Origin: Acanthornis magna
Taxonomy: Eukaryota > Chordata > Aves > Passeriformes > Acanthizidae
Assembly (NCBI GenBank): GCA_036785705.1
Contig: JAWUZG010000159.1
Span: 4,464,001 to 4,528,000, forward strand
Reading direction: 5' to 3'
Length of the DNA stretch: 64,000 nucleotides
Numbering within the stretch: position 1 is the stretch's first letter; every line of letters starts with the position of its first letter. The notes under the pieces were generated by a model. The model did no database searches and was not told where the DNA came from. It saw nothing but the letters and a program-made list of their open reading frames with translations. A program made the position numbers and the translations under genes. Below, in pieces: positions 24,441 to 37,000 of this stretch.

Positions 24441-26217
24441 CTCATTTTGATGGTGCTGGAACAAAGCAGAGACTGAGAGGTCACCAGGGGGAGGTTAAAG
24501 GGGCTCTGCTTTGGGGCTCTGATTGATCAGACACACGTGGCAGCTCCTACCCGCAAGGTTCTTCTGTCCCCAGTAGAGAGAAAACCTCTTTATCCTTCAA
24601 AGTGTTGCTTTTCTGAAAAAGTGGCTCTGTAGGGAAAACTACCTCCCTGTTTGAGGAGTTCTGAAACTAGCTGAAAGGCAAAACATCTCTGTCCTTCCTT
24701 TTTAATACCAGGTTTGAGAGAACATTACATGGAAAAATGCACATTTCTGAGCCAGAGAAAGGCAGATTATCAAGCTGGCCTGGTTTGATCCAAGTCATAA
24801 AACTGACAGCTGAGAATGACTTGCTGTTCACTGCCTTGCAGTGTTTACCTAATAATATTTGCATGGTAAGGGAATTATGAATTAATATCAAGCCTATTAT
24901 GGGGTTTTACAGCACAGTCCTCCCATTCTGTCTCCCTCCTGACTCTCAAGGTCCTGATAACTTCCAGACACTCCAAAGAGAATCCCCACTACTGTTCCCA
25001 AACTCATCAGGCACACCCCACTGTGTTCCTGGATGGTTCCTATCACAAGTTTGTGTTCCTTATCTGTGCATTCTGATGCCTTCAAGTATTTCTAGTTTTT
25101 TACTCTTCATGTATCTGTAACTTGCTGTAGTTCTGTGCTTCTTACAAAGTGCTAAAATCCTCTGTTCCCAGCACCTTTGGCCAAACAAGGCTCTCTGTAT
25201 GCAGATTCAAGGACATGTTCATTGCCTTAGAGCCTGAAAATCTGTAAACAACTGTGAGATGGGGGCAGCAGGCCTGGGGTGGTGAACATCATCACCTGAG
25301 GGTGCGATTGGAGAATTAAGGGCCAATATGCTAATGGGACAGAACTTATAAAAGGTGAAGAGCTCGTGGCCCTGTGTCCATTTTGGGTGTCGTCCCTGAT
25401 GGGGTGGCTTTGCTTGCCCGAATGTAAAGCAAATTTATTGTCTGCTTTTTATACTCCTAGTTTGTCTTGGCCTCTGTTTCAGCTAGCCTGCCTTTTCGGC
25501 AACACCTCTGCACTGATAACACACACCTTTTCTGCTTGCTGGAGCGCTGCCACAGAGTTTGTCACCCCAGAACACGTGGAGCAGGATGCTGTCCCCAGCA
25601 GCACCAGGCTCTTCCCTTGCTGTGCCATCGCCTCTCACCATTTCTGCACAGCACATCCCGCGGGGCTCTCCCAACCTCACCCGGGGCTGCACAGAGCTCA
25701 GAAGTTCCACATGCAGAGCTGCATCTTCATGGCTTTGATGCAGAGAAGGTGACAAAGTTTTGCTGATATTTGTTTTGGCAGACGGGGAAGAATTCTCAAG
25801 CTGTAAGAGCAAAACAGAACAACAGGTCAGCAATTGCCTCTTCACAGATCCATTAATATCAGCACTAAAATTGCTTTTAGGGTCATCTGCAATTGGAGTT
25901 TCAAGCAGTGGAAAAGCCTTTCCCAAGGGCTGTGTTGCAGGGGAATTTCCCTGTGGCCGAGCACTAAGTCACACTGATCACTTCCATGAATATTGCACGT
26001 TGTTGCTTTTAATTAATGCCATGCAATACTTAAAGATTCTCCTCAGCAAAACGCTGCTCTTTCCCAACGTCCTGCACTTCCTCACGTTCACCTTCCTCTT
26101 GTGTCTAGAGAAACAAATAAATCAGGAAAAATACATCACTTAAGTGAGACTGGACAAATTTTTGTACTTTGTTGGCTTATTCCAGATATCCTACACAAAT
26201 GAAAGGATGTTTTGGGA

Positions 26218-26391
26218 GTTCTTGTTGTGGTACAAAAAATTCACTATTTAAGGTATTCACCATTTAAGGCAGTACCATTGAAGGTAATCCCATTTAAGGC
26301 TTACCTTAAATGGTGCCAGTCCAGCCTTAAATGGGATTACCTTAAATGGTGAATACCTTAAATGGTGAATTTTTTGTACCGCAACAAGTTC
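26218..26391. mobile_element. 166-bp fold-back (palindromic) element with 4-bp flanking duplication, MITE-like
   Basis: The element spans 26222-26387. Left arm 26222-26300 (79 nt) and right arm 26324-26387 (64 nt) are inverted copies starting TTGTTGYGGTACAAAAAATT. Apart from a 15-nt insertion in the left arm (CAGTACCATTGAAGG) they match at 62 of 64 positions, with a 23-nt loop. Both mismatches become G-U wobbles in plus-sense RNA, so such a transcript would pair along all 64 positions apart from the 15-nt bulge. GTTC flanks both ends (26218-26221 and 26388-26391), consistent with a target-site duplication. There is no coding capacity. A non-autonomous fold-back transposon is the simplest reading. 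I do not recognise a named family, and a local inverted duplication is the alternative. Confidence 0.7.
26260..26365. promoter_or_regulatory. Cluster of six perfect CArG-type boxes, CC(A/T)6GG
   Basis: CCATTTAAGG occurs at 26260 and 26290, and its reverse complement CCTTAAATGG at 26304, 26325, 26340 and 26356. All fit the serum-response-factor consensus exactly. CTATTTAAGG (26244) and CCATTGAAGG (26275) miss by one base. The boxes are part of the fold-back element's internal repeats, so their number may simply reflect its structure. SRF binding is inference. Confidence 0.35.
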
Positions 26392-29300
26392 TCTATAAAA
26401 CCATCACTTTTTCTTCTCTCACAAGATTTCACTTGAGCAAAACTAGAACTGAAAGTAACGTAGAAAAACAAATAAATTGGAGGGAAACATGCATCTGAGA
26501 ATGGAAATACAAGCTGAAGATTTCGACCAGAGTCTAAATTTTTAAGCTGTCATTCTTTTTTTTCCCAACCAGCTCAAAGTAAATGTTACAGCATTCACAT
26601 GGCTGCCAAAGAAAAGCAAATATCAGGAGACAGAGGAGGGAAGGGAGAGACGAAGGCAAGCCCAGCCTGTTCAGGTTCAGACTCCTTGGACATGGGTGGT
26701 TTTTCTACACTCACGCAGCAGCTCATGTGATAATGCTGCAGCTCACCACAAAGTCCCTAACTCAGTGCTGCACAGATTGTTAAATGGTGTTTTCACCAAA
26801 ATTTTTACCGCACATGGGAATCTCTTGCAGTTTCCTCGAAACCCAAATTTTACTTATCATTTCCCAGACTGTAACATCCACAGCAGGAGCTGAGCATCAG
26901 CCAGTCCTAATTTCTAAATTTTCTTTTTGTTCAGCTGGTAGAAAGTTTTGCATGGTGGCCTTTCCATGTCATAAATATTAAATGTTAATGTGTAAGCTCC
27001 ATCTGGAAGACTCTTCATTCTCAAATTCTCAGCTCTGTTTCCTCACATAACAACCAATAACAGAGATCATTAAATAACACTTTTATTTAGGAACACTGAA
27101 AATGTAACCTAGAGTAGGAGCAATATGCAAAAAATTAAAAAGTAATGTTTTATTGACCAATTTTTCTTTATTGTTGCTTATCTATGAAGGAACGAGAGGA
27201 TAAAAGCATTGGAGTAGTAAAACAACTACCACACTAAGTGTACTGCTGCAACAAAATTTACTTGACTTTTTTTGTGTGTGCTTAAAGTATAATAAGGAAA
27301 ATGTGCATATAAAACATTTCCTACCAACTTCTCCAGGGCTGCTTACTGTAATATGGAGCTTTCGATTTCTTATGGTGCTGTTTGACACTGATTATTCCCC
27401 TCAGAACATTCCATTATGCTCAGTTTTCTTTGCATGGGTGAAAGAGATGTAAAGTCTGTTGTTGCTCACTGTAAATGTTATTCAAATTCAGCAGCATCCA
27501 TTTATAATCACATTTACAGAAAGCCTTTCATTCTGGGCGATCCAAATGTGCTTTGCAGACTTTTATATCAAGAAATGCAGAATGCAGCCACCTTCACGTG
27601 GCTCGTGGGACTGTTTGGGGACACCCAGCAGAGCCACAGGTGTGGCTGCAGATGGAGAGTGAGAGTCCAGTGCTGTGTCCTAGGGTGGTTGGGAGGTGGA
27701 GATTGAGCCTCATCAGCTCCGAGAGAATGTCTTTCTAATAAAGGCATAATATAATAATAAAATAATGAATCTTTAGTGCTGATGGCACTGAGGGTTTGAC
27801 TTCTCAGCGAGGTCTGACCTCCTACAAGTCACTCTCAAGAAAAGTAGAGGCCTGGTGATATTCTGAGTATCAACCACAATTTCTTTTTTTGTTTTGGGAA
27901 GGGTCTTCAGAGATATTAATAGTGATATTGTTTCCTCACTATTTTAAAAAATATTATGTCTATAATTCTAGAGGGTTTCTCCAAGTTGTCTTTCAAAATA
28001 TTTGAATATAAAAAATATTTGTTACATACACACCTACAAGGAATCCTTTTTAAAAATGGGGCTAAATACAGGCCTGTGTTAGCTGTGCTATCTTCCCTGT
28101 TGTGGAATCCAGTCCTACCATCAGCAATCTTTTTAATTCATATATTTCCCATCTACTATTAGTTGCATTTTGTCTAAACATTTTCAGTCCCTCCCTGGAG
28201 CAGCTGTGGGGTTTAAGTTACATCCCAATCCCATTAAGCAGGACACGTAATTGTTGCAAACCATAGTGCACCCATCAAGCTGATGTTTACCTCAAGGCCT
28301 GCAAAGAGATTTTGTCAAGATCCAAAGTAATTACTCTGCAAAGTTCATTTCCCACCCCGCATCGCTTTTCTGCTGAATAAATATTGCAAGAGGATGAAAT
28401 ATGGACGGGTTGTTTATATCCATCACTTTTAAATATTAGTGCTCGGCTTGTGCACCTCTTTGTTGTGCAAAAATCATTTGGATACATTATTCCAGGTTGA
28501 ATAACAGAGTATTTCAGATTAAGAACTAAAGGAAGACTCTCTTTGTCGTCTTGTATTGAATAAAGCAAAGGGAAGGGACAGTCTATTAATTTTAGGGCTA
28601 ATATATCTTCCTTCTAAATGGCAACACCTTGTAAACATTTTTGTTAACAGATATTATTAAATTGCATATCTGATTCAAACACCTATTATGCTTTATTAAA
28701 GTAAATATACTAAATTACCTATAAGGATACATAATAACACATCATTCCAGTCAAGTAATAGATATTTTTAAATTACATTCTGTTCCCATTTAAAGACTAC
28801 TTGGGAATGTTACTTTCCTCCAAATTTTGGGGGGTGATTTCTTTTTTTTTTCATTTACAGCAACTTTTTTCCACCTTTTTGAAGTTTAAGTCAAATGGAA
28901 AAGTATCTCAAGAGGAGTCATAAAATGATCAGAAATTACATGGTAGAAAAGCTTTCTCACAGACACTGAAGGCTCTTCAAATTCATTGTGCTGCTGTTTT
29001 GTTTCCTGGGCCTACACTTATTTTAATGAGTTTGGAATTGTTTTATCCTCTTCCATGGAGTAGGATCTCTATGTATTTGGAAAAGAAAGGTGACATACCT
29101 GCTTTTTTTTTTTTTTCTCATGTAGAATTCCATCATGATGTCCAATTTCTTTTCACTTTAATTGAGATCTAGATGAACCTACCACAGCAAAACTGATCCT
29201 ACAGTGTTTGCAATGAGTTGTCCTTTTTTTCCTTCCCTCCACACATTGGTGCCGTGGGTAAAAATAAAAATGCCACTGGGAGAGGGCCAGGAGGATATTT

Positions 29301-32300
29301 TATGTATGAAATTGCTTCATAAACAATTCCAGAGAGATTTTCAAAAACCCCAGATCATGGAGGATTTTGCACGTGTTCTGTCTTATAACAAAAGGTTCGT
29401 CCACAACATTTGTTAACCTAGGCTGGTGTGACAAATTCAAAGTGTCTGAAAGTCTCTCAGGACAGTTCTTTAAAGTGTATTTTGCTCTCGTTTTCATTAA
29501 AGAACCAGGCTCGTGTTTGAAGATGAATCCTCAGCTGGAAAGTTGCTTTCAGTTTTAAATGGAGAATTGACACTTTTTCTTCAATTAGGTTTTGGCTGCA
29601 ATCCATCCTTGTCTATCAACCTTTCCAGAACTCCAGTTGCCTCATCTCTTATCCTTTTCTTTTTGAAGACAAGGGTTTTAAATTAAATAAATAATGCATG
29701 ACATTCAGGAATAGGTAGAGTAATGTAAATTTTTCAGCAAAGAGGGAGAATTTTTTAATTGGAAAGTGAGGAGTGCTGAGGAATGGTCTGTTAGAGCACT
29801 CTGTGCTTTCAGAGTCTAAATATCCTCAGGGAAATTTGGAGCCTTGCCATGTTAGATATCCATATCCAGAAATACAATTTTGTTTGCACAAGCATTAATT
29901 AGCAATTTTGGGAATGCTTTCAACAAGGCCAAGGATTGACTGGAACACTGAATTTATCCCTTCCCATTAAGTGCTCTGTTTGGGGAAAGAAAACACAATA
30001 TTCACACTTTTTACTGAGTTGGACAGGAGCCCAAAGAAACTATAGTCTTCAGTGGACATTCAGTTCAGGGTGGGTTGGATTTGGTAGGTTGTGGTGGGAC
30101 TGCCCAAGAAATGAGATTGTGGGCAACAAAAAACTTCAAAGTTTGTAGGAATTCACCTCTAAGTGCCTTAGTCAGCCATTTCTTGCAACTAAAGGTGTGG
30201 AGAGAACAGTTATTCAATTGCCAGGAGGATCTGAGTCTTTCTTCAGGAAATTCTTTGTCCTTCATTGTCTTTCTGTCTCATATGCGTAAGCACTTCCACA
30301 GAGATTGGGGGCAACAAACACAAAGCTGAAAGTGCCAACTCCATGGACTCCTCTCCTTTATTGTTAAACAATTCTGGAGCTCCTTGGATCATGCGTTTTG
30401 GCTGAACCTCATTCAGAGAGTTCCTCATCTCAGCTGCCTCACTCACTGGATATTCATCTATCACCTGCTCTGTTTTCTGCTGACATATTCATCTGGCCAG
30501 CCTCAAGTGAAATGGTTTATCTTCCCTCATTACAAGAATTCTTATGGCAGTAACATTCAGAGGAGTCTTTTACTGGGAGATAAAACGTAGGCTAAAATGT
30601 CACAGAACTTTATTAGACAATCTAAACTTAATTGCACATGGGTTGATGCACTCATAAAAGATGATGCAATGTTTCTATTAACTCCAACATATGGTAACTA
30701 TTCATGGGAGGACAGCAAATAGAGATATCACTAAATGCTACTCTAAAATGGTCAAATTAGGAAGCTCGCTGTTTTTTTGTAAGAGTAACTTCAAATGTGT
30801 TAATAGCTGGTGAGAGTTTACCTAACCTTAGAAGTATTCAGAGGACATTGCTTATATAAACTGTGGTGGGAATTTGATTATGCCTTTGAATACGCTTGGT
30901 TATTTAGAATATTTCCCCCTGCTCTGGGATGGAAATGGACAAAGAGCTCTGTTCTCCGAAGAGCCGCAGGTCTTGAACACGTTTCCCTGCTTTCACGGAG
31001 GTCCACATGAGGTTTATTTAAATAATTAATTCTACAGTAAACGATTCTTGTTGGTAGAAGATATTGCAGATAGCACAGTTCAATTATTTGTGCCAATACT
31101 GTATATCTTTAGAAATTTTAGTGATAAGCCCTAACAATTAAATAATCTGTATTAATTCCAGTACAAACTTTATTCCATCCTGTTCTGCTTCTGCCAAGTT
31201 CTGCGCCCTCCCCCTGTGCCCTGATGTACACTTTAAACGTGCCACGGTGACAGGAGAACTCAGAGCTGTCCCCAGTTAATCACACGCTGCTCGACACCAC
31301 TGCACACACACAAGTCCTGTGCTGGCAGTTCCAACAAAGCACAGACAATTATATTTTGTGTTTGCCTCAGCTAAGATATCGACTGAATAAAGAGGGAGAA
31401 CTAAAGCCAGCTCCAAAGGCTGCAATCAGTAGATGGTTAAGTAATTTCAGGTTTTTCCCCTTCGTTGCCAAAAATCAAGATGGTTTCTCAAGACATTTGA
31501 AGTCTATAAAGACTTGGCTAAATTACAGTTGTTCCACAGCAAGTGTGAGATGCAGGGGAGGACTGGAAGCGATCCAGGGAGCTTGTTTTCACACCAGAGA
31601 TCCTTTCTAGGAGATGAAATCATCCTGGAAGGGCAGTGTGCCCTGGAGGATCAGACACCCTGGTGTGAGTTCAGCTCTGACTCTGTGATTAGTTTGACGT
31701 TGCATAACATTTACATAGGCACCTCTTCAGGAGTCCTGATTAAAGCTCTCCAATTATATCAGTGATGTATTCAGCAGAGCCGAACCTCCCCAGTCTGAAC
31801 AGATTGTGACCGTGACACACTTCCAGTTCTCTCTTTGCTTACCCAAGTAGCCAAAGGACACCTTCGAAAGGTTTAATAGAGAACACCAGTAATGTCTCTA
31901 TGGAAACATAATTTTTTAGAAACTCCTACTTTAACAAAGCACCATCTTCCCTCACACAGCGAGGATTTGCAGGTCTTGCCTGGAAATTCCCTGTAGAGTC
32001 AGTGAAAAGTGTAGGATTCAGGACTGTCATAACCTTACAGGGCAGGACAAGCTGCAGGAACAGGATATCAGCGAAAAAGAGTACTAAAGAATGTTTCCAG
32101 TGGAATTACCAGATTGGTTAAAGTCATAATAACATTTTTTTTAAAGTGGGTTACTAATGGTATGGGGGGGAGTTGATACAAAAGAACCAGTTCAAAAGGC
32201 AAGAGAAAAAAAATACAACTTAATGGATGGAGCAGCAAAAGTATCTTGAGAACTTTTGCTGAGAAAGAGGATTGCACTCCCTCAGGCAGATGGTCAGCAC

Positions 32301-33462
32301 AGAGGACAAAGAGCCTTTGGCAGTGTCTGCCTGAAAGATTTATGCCCTTCGCTCTACAGGTATCATTCTCTTGCTGCCAGGGGCCAAGAATCCAATATCC
32401 ACTTCCAGTGCCTGTTTGTGCTGTGCCATGTTTGTTCTAGCAATGCTATTCATCATGTTATTTATCATGTCATCCTTCTCAAGAAATACTGAATTTGGAA
32501 AGTTGTTGTAGCTCTTGAGAAGCTCTTTCTGGACTCTATATTTTTTAATTACTACAAATAAACACCCTTCGTGTCTTGTGCTGCTGTGGAAGGAGATTAG
32601 AATTTCGTAGCCATTTTTTAGAAGTATTACCTTTGACTTTATAAAACAATGCCTTCTGTGTAATGTATGATAAAATATTATGTGATCTGGAGCATAAAGC
32701 CTGGAGATTGTTCTTCTATTCACATGTGCTAGGGAAAGGTGAGGCTGTTCCTTCTGCTTCCGACTTTGTGCAAAGGTCCTGGGAAGGAGCTCAGCTGCAT
32801 CGGAATGAGCCCAGCCAGGTCTGCTCTGCTCTGTGCTCATGGGAGAGGCTGGGGAGCTGTGCTTAATGAGGCTCTGGTTCATAAACCTGCCTCAGGTCAA
32901 TCAATGCAAGTCGGAAACGCTCAGGCTCAGGCAGGCTGTGTTCGCTGGGAACCGAACCAGGAGCTGGGCTGGTATCAGTTCAGTTAACTAAACTCATTCA
33001 GCAACAGCAAACTCATTCAGACAGGGAACTCACTTGAGACTGATCCATATGAATAACAAGCAATTTTCCTGGTGCTGCAGCTGCATCTCTTGCAAGCAGT
33101 TGTTGTTTCTTATCTTGTGTGCTCCTGGGGCATGAAACTGTGCATCACCACCGCTCAGAGCAGATCAGGTTATGTTGCTGCCCCAAATTCTCAAATGACT
33201 ACCTGAAAACTGTTTGCTTGAAATAGGGAGTTCAGCTGTTCAGAAAAAACAGTGACACATATACGGCTTGGTGACAAGTGATTAAAATCAGTGAGGCAAA
33301 GGAAAGGGGGGAAAAAAATCAAGCTGTTATTAATTTAAAGTGACTTCAAAAAGCAGTCGCTAAATCTCTAGTGATTGTTTTGATACCTGTCCAGGCTACA
33401 GGTGGTGGGTAAGTGCTTAATAAAGCACCTGCTCATCAACTCAGTTTCTCATGATTCTAACC
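26392..33462. other. Non-coding intergenic sequence, AT-rich
   Basis: No gene, RNA or recognisable transposon is seen over this stretch. T-rich runs near 28846 and 29103 followed by AG look like splice acceptors but lead into no supported exon. The 180-codon minus frame at 32340-32882 has no domain signature and is overlapped by plus-strand frames. Confidence 0.65.
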
Positions 33463-33483
33463 AAAAAAAAAAAAAAAAAAAAA
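33463..33483. repeat. Poly(A) homopolymer, 21 bp
   Basis: A run of 21 A lies 57 bp before the LTR. It shows no relation to a retroposed body. Confidence 0.95.
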
Positions 33484-33535
33484 CACCCAAAAAACCTGCA
33501 ATAATTAAAACACAGCAACTTACTTACTTTGTTAA

Positions 33536-34055
33536 ATTGTTGTCCTGGTTTCAGCTGGATTAGAGTTGCTCCTCCTCCCAGTAGCTGTGATTTGGATTTG
33601 GGGTGAGAGCAGTGCTGGTAACACACCGATGGTTGTGTTGTTGCTGAGCAGTGGCCAAGGATTTTCATCCTCCATGCAGCCCTGCCAGCGAGGCTGGAGG
33701 GGGCACAAGGAACTGGGAGGGGACATGGCCAGGACAGCTGATCCCCCAAACCAAAGGGATATTCCAGACCATGTGGCATCATGAGGGAAATCTGCCCAGG
33801 GGGTTCTGCTTGGGGACTAGCTGGGCATTGCTCAGTGGTGGTGAGCAATTGCACTGTGCATCACTTGTTTTCTTTTTTATTATTACTATTATTATTATTA
33901 TTATTATTATTGTCCCTTTCTTTTCTGTCCTATTAAACTGTCTCCATCTCAACCCATGAATTTTCCTTTTTTTTCCTCATTCTCTCCCCATCCCGCTGGG
34001 GCAGGGAGGGAGCTCGTGGTGTTCAGCTGTCTGTAGGTTCAACCACGACAAGTGT
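33536..34055 (+). mobile_element. Solo LTR of an avian endogenous retrovirus (ERVL-like), 510 bp
   Basis: The LTR at 33541-34050 starts TGTCCTGGTTTCAGCTGG and ends TTCAACCACGACA. Both ends, and inner landmarks such as CTGGAGGGGGCACAAG, GTGAGCAATTGCA and GTGCATCACTTGTTTT, match a widespread bird LTR that I recognise. The flanking five bases, ATTGT (33536-33540) and AGTGT (34051-34055), are a target duplication with one substitution, so the insertion looks older than the one at 16.5 kb. ATTAAA at 33932-33937 is the probable LTR polyadenylation signal. No clear TATA box is seen at the expected U3 position, which suggests a lost promoter. There is no internal viral sequence. Confidence 0.92.
33877..33911. 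repeat. (TTA)n microsatellite within the LTR
   Basis: About eleven TTA/ATT units with one CTA interruption. It sits at the usual T/A-rich position just upstream of the LTR poly(A) signal. Confidence 0.95.
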
Positions 34056-37000
34056 CCTGCCAGATGTTCCTTACAGCGATGCCCAACTGCACAGAAACGA
34101 TCACAGGCAAATGTTCCTGATTTTCAACAGGATTGTTTTATTAATTGATTCATCCTTACAGACCTGGGGAACTGTGAGAAAGCAAAAAGAATAATGGATC
34201 TTGATGTTCCACTGTGAGACAGGTGCCTCTGCCTGATATGCAAAATAGTGCCAGCAGGATGAACACCTAGAAAAGTGTCTCATTAATACAAAATGTATAA
34301 TTAGAGTTGGTCCATTTATTTCAGGGGGGAAAAACATTGCTCCTAACAAAAACATATATTGCAGGAACATTTTTTGTCAGATGTTGAAATTAGCAAAATA
34401 AAGCCTAGGAAAGCCCCCCCAATGACTTCCCATGTTTGCTTACTTTCCACTGAGAAAATGTGTAAATCAACAACGGAATCAACAATTTTCATATCATCTG
34501 TAAAAATAATGTAAAGCTGAATAATGAAACAAAATCATGATTGTTTAAAAGATAATTACAGAGGAAAGATATTCCAGAAGCTTTTCTCAGCATTAGTGCA
34601 AGACTGCCTCTAAAATAAACCTTCTCTGATTCTGCTTTGTATCCAAAGGGTGGAACACCTGTGAGTCTCTACTTGCTGAAGAAAAAGAGTTTACTTTTTC
34701 CCCAGGAGAAGGAAAAGTAGAACAAATTATGATACAATCATTCAATGCATTCTCCTTTTCTCCTGGGCAGAACCATCTACTTGCTGACCTGCACTTCAGC
34801 CCTGTTTGTATTAACGCTGCAGGAGTCAGCAATGCCTTCCTAGGGCAGGGTCACGGCCTCAATTCAGATTTAAATGTCATTCATAAATGGAAAGGGCATT
34901 TCACTGAAATGATAGAGAAGGAGGGAAGTGATAGTGAAAACAACAGAAAAAAGGAGGTTAGGAGACACCAACTATTACAACTTTAATACCATGCCAGGAT
35001 AGGAAATCGATGTCCGCCAACTGTTTAAAAATTCACCAAGTAGAGATAAATTAAGATGCCAGAGCTAAAGGCAGTGGTGAGAGTCCTGATTGTTGCTATT
35101 ATTGTCCTCCTCCTCAGTCCTGCCTGAGCCAAACCCATATTCAGAGCCGCAGGAGGCATAACCCGGTGTGGATAAATAGATAGACTTGAAATGAGCCCAC
35201 ATGCACCTGGTGAGAATTTCCATAACTGTTTGTAAATGTTGCTAAGCACTTGTGTGCAGTTGCCAAGTGTGGCCCTTTTGTTCAATCCTGTTGTGTTCTA
35301 AAGATATTGTTCTGCCATCAAATTGGCATTTCTTTGACTTACAGGTGGAACAGAACTTGTGGGATTGCACTCTTCCTTGTGAATTGGGCATTTTCTGTCC
35401 AGAGCTAACATGCAGCCTCCTATCCCAGCTGTGCAAAGTGATTTGAAGGTTTTGGGGAAATGAACATTTGAGAGGAGAAGATGAGTTAGAACCCTGAGGT
35501 GCTGTGCTTTGTCAGGCAGCTCTGCCACCAGAGAATCTCATGTCCCTCTTACCTCTCCTGGAAAATGGAGCCTCTCTCCTGTCTCTTAATAAGCTTTCAG
35601 AGATTTGTGCAATTTTTATTTGCTGTTGCTCTTCTGCCCTCCTCTTATCTTTTCTCGTATTTTAGAGCAGAAACATCAGATCCGTGCTACTCAAATATCT
35701 ACATCTTGCGAAGGGTCCTTCACTCGCTATTGATAACAAAAAGGGAAGCAGTGGATATTTTGATTCTTTTCTATCTTGATAAGGTGGCTGTGCTGGGTGA
35801 GTTAATAGCAAATAAGCAGAGCAGATGTAGTAATAAATTACTATCTTGGCAGATTTGACATATCTCCACCCATGTACTGAAGATGAGTTGGGAGATGTGT
35901 GTGTGATTAACGCTGCTCAAATGGGTGGTGTCTGAATTAGCATTTTGTGCTGTAGGCGCTGGAAGCTCCTGTATTTTGTAGCAATACTTAGCAATTAAAT
36001 TGCACTTTTCATCGTCAAATACTCAGAACATGAGAGATTATGTTCTATTAAAAGCAGGGATAGGTTTTCTTTACATGAGAAAATGCCCGACGTGACCATG
36101 AGCATGGAAGTGGTAGTGGCAGAGTTGCCAGAAAGACACTGTCGTTCAGTATTTTATAATATGATATTTTTGATAACGAATATTTTTACCCAAGAGTTGC
36201 CTGGCTGAGAACTTGAATGTACTGTAGGAAGAGCTGCTTATTCTTTCTAGTCTGAGGACTAGTTCCTGCAAACATTTGGGTTTGTGCCTGGCTTAGCTTT
36301 AAGCAGAGGACTACTTCCATTTGATTCCCACAAATATGAGCATGGATCAGAGGCAGAAAGAAATGTAGGTTTTCTTTTCCCTTGACGTGTGCACTAAATG
36401 TGACACATACAAGTTGCCCTAACAGAGTGTGTTAATCATTTTTCATCTCATCTTGATTGTCTTTTTTCAAATAAGTGCCATTTAAATAATTTCTGTTTCT
36501 TTCTAAATATTTCATAGTGGTAAGCATGACTTCAAAAAATATTGTGTGACATGAACCCCAAAAAACTGAATCAGTGGACCAATCTTGAGTAATTCTAAAT
36601 TTTGGTAAGAATCAGCAACTCTCAGTGCACACTTTAGCATTGCAGGAGCTCAGCTCTTCATCGTGTTTGAGATCAGCTGCCTTTAATCCAGACCTACTTC
36701 TGACACAGTTTTAATAGCAGCAGTTACTCTAATAGATGAATGTGTTGCATTCTTTTTTTCTTTACCATTGTTTCCTATTTTTTCTTCAAAGAAACCTTCT
36801 TTTTTAGATTTACAAGAGAGGAACTGAAGTCTTTTGATCTCTACAATGTATGTACTATTTATACCAGAGATGGGGAAACTGCTTTTGTCTAATTATTTTT
36901 GACATCTTGCAAATATTCACAAAATTCTTCATGGGGATTAAAAAGATCCACAGAGTTCAATCTCTTAGTGACAAAGAAATGTTGTTCTCAAAAGGCAAAA

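Larger units (their letters stand above)
21013..26217. other. Non-coding intergenic sequence with CpG-retaining patches
   Basis: No exon is recognised. It contains a polypyrimidine tract (23508-23559) and two adjoining CpG-retaining, non-repetitive patches at about 23868-24060 and 24200-24440, listed separately. The segment 25360-25930 has overlapping 100-147 codon frames on both strands, which argues for GC-driven chance frames rather than a gene. Confidence 0.65.

Noticed and set aside
24240..24464. 74-codon minus frame with a hydrophobic stretch
   Set aside because: No recognisable protein. It overlaps a CpG-retaining segment better explained as possible regulatory DNA.
32340..32882. 180-codon minus-strand frame
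   Set aside because: No recognisable domain, normal AT-rich composition and overlapping plus-strand frames. Most likely chance.
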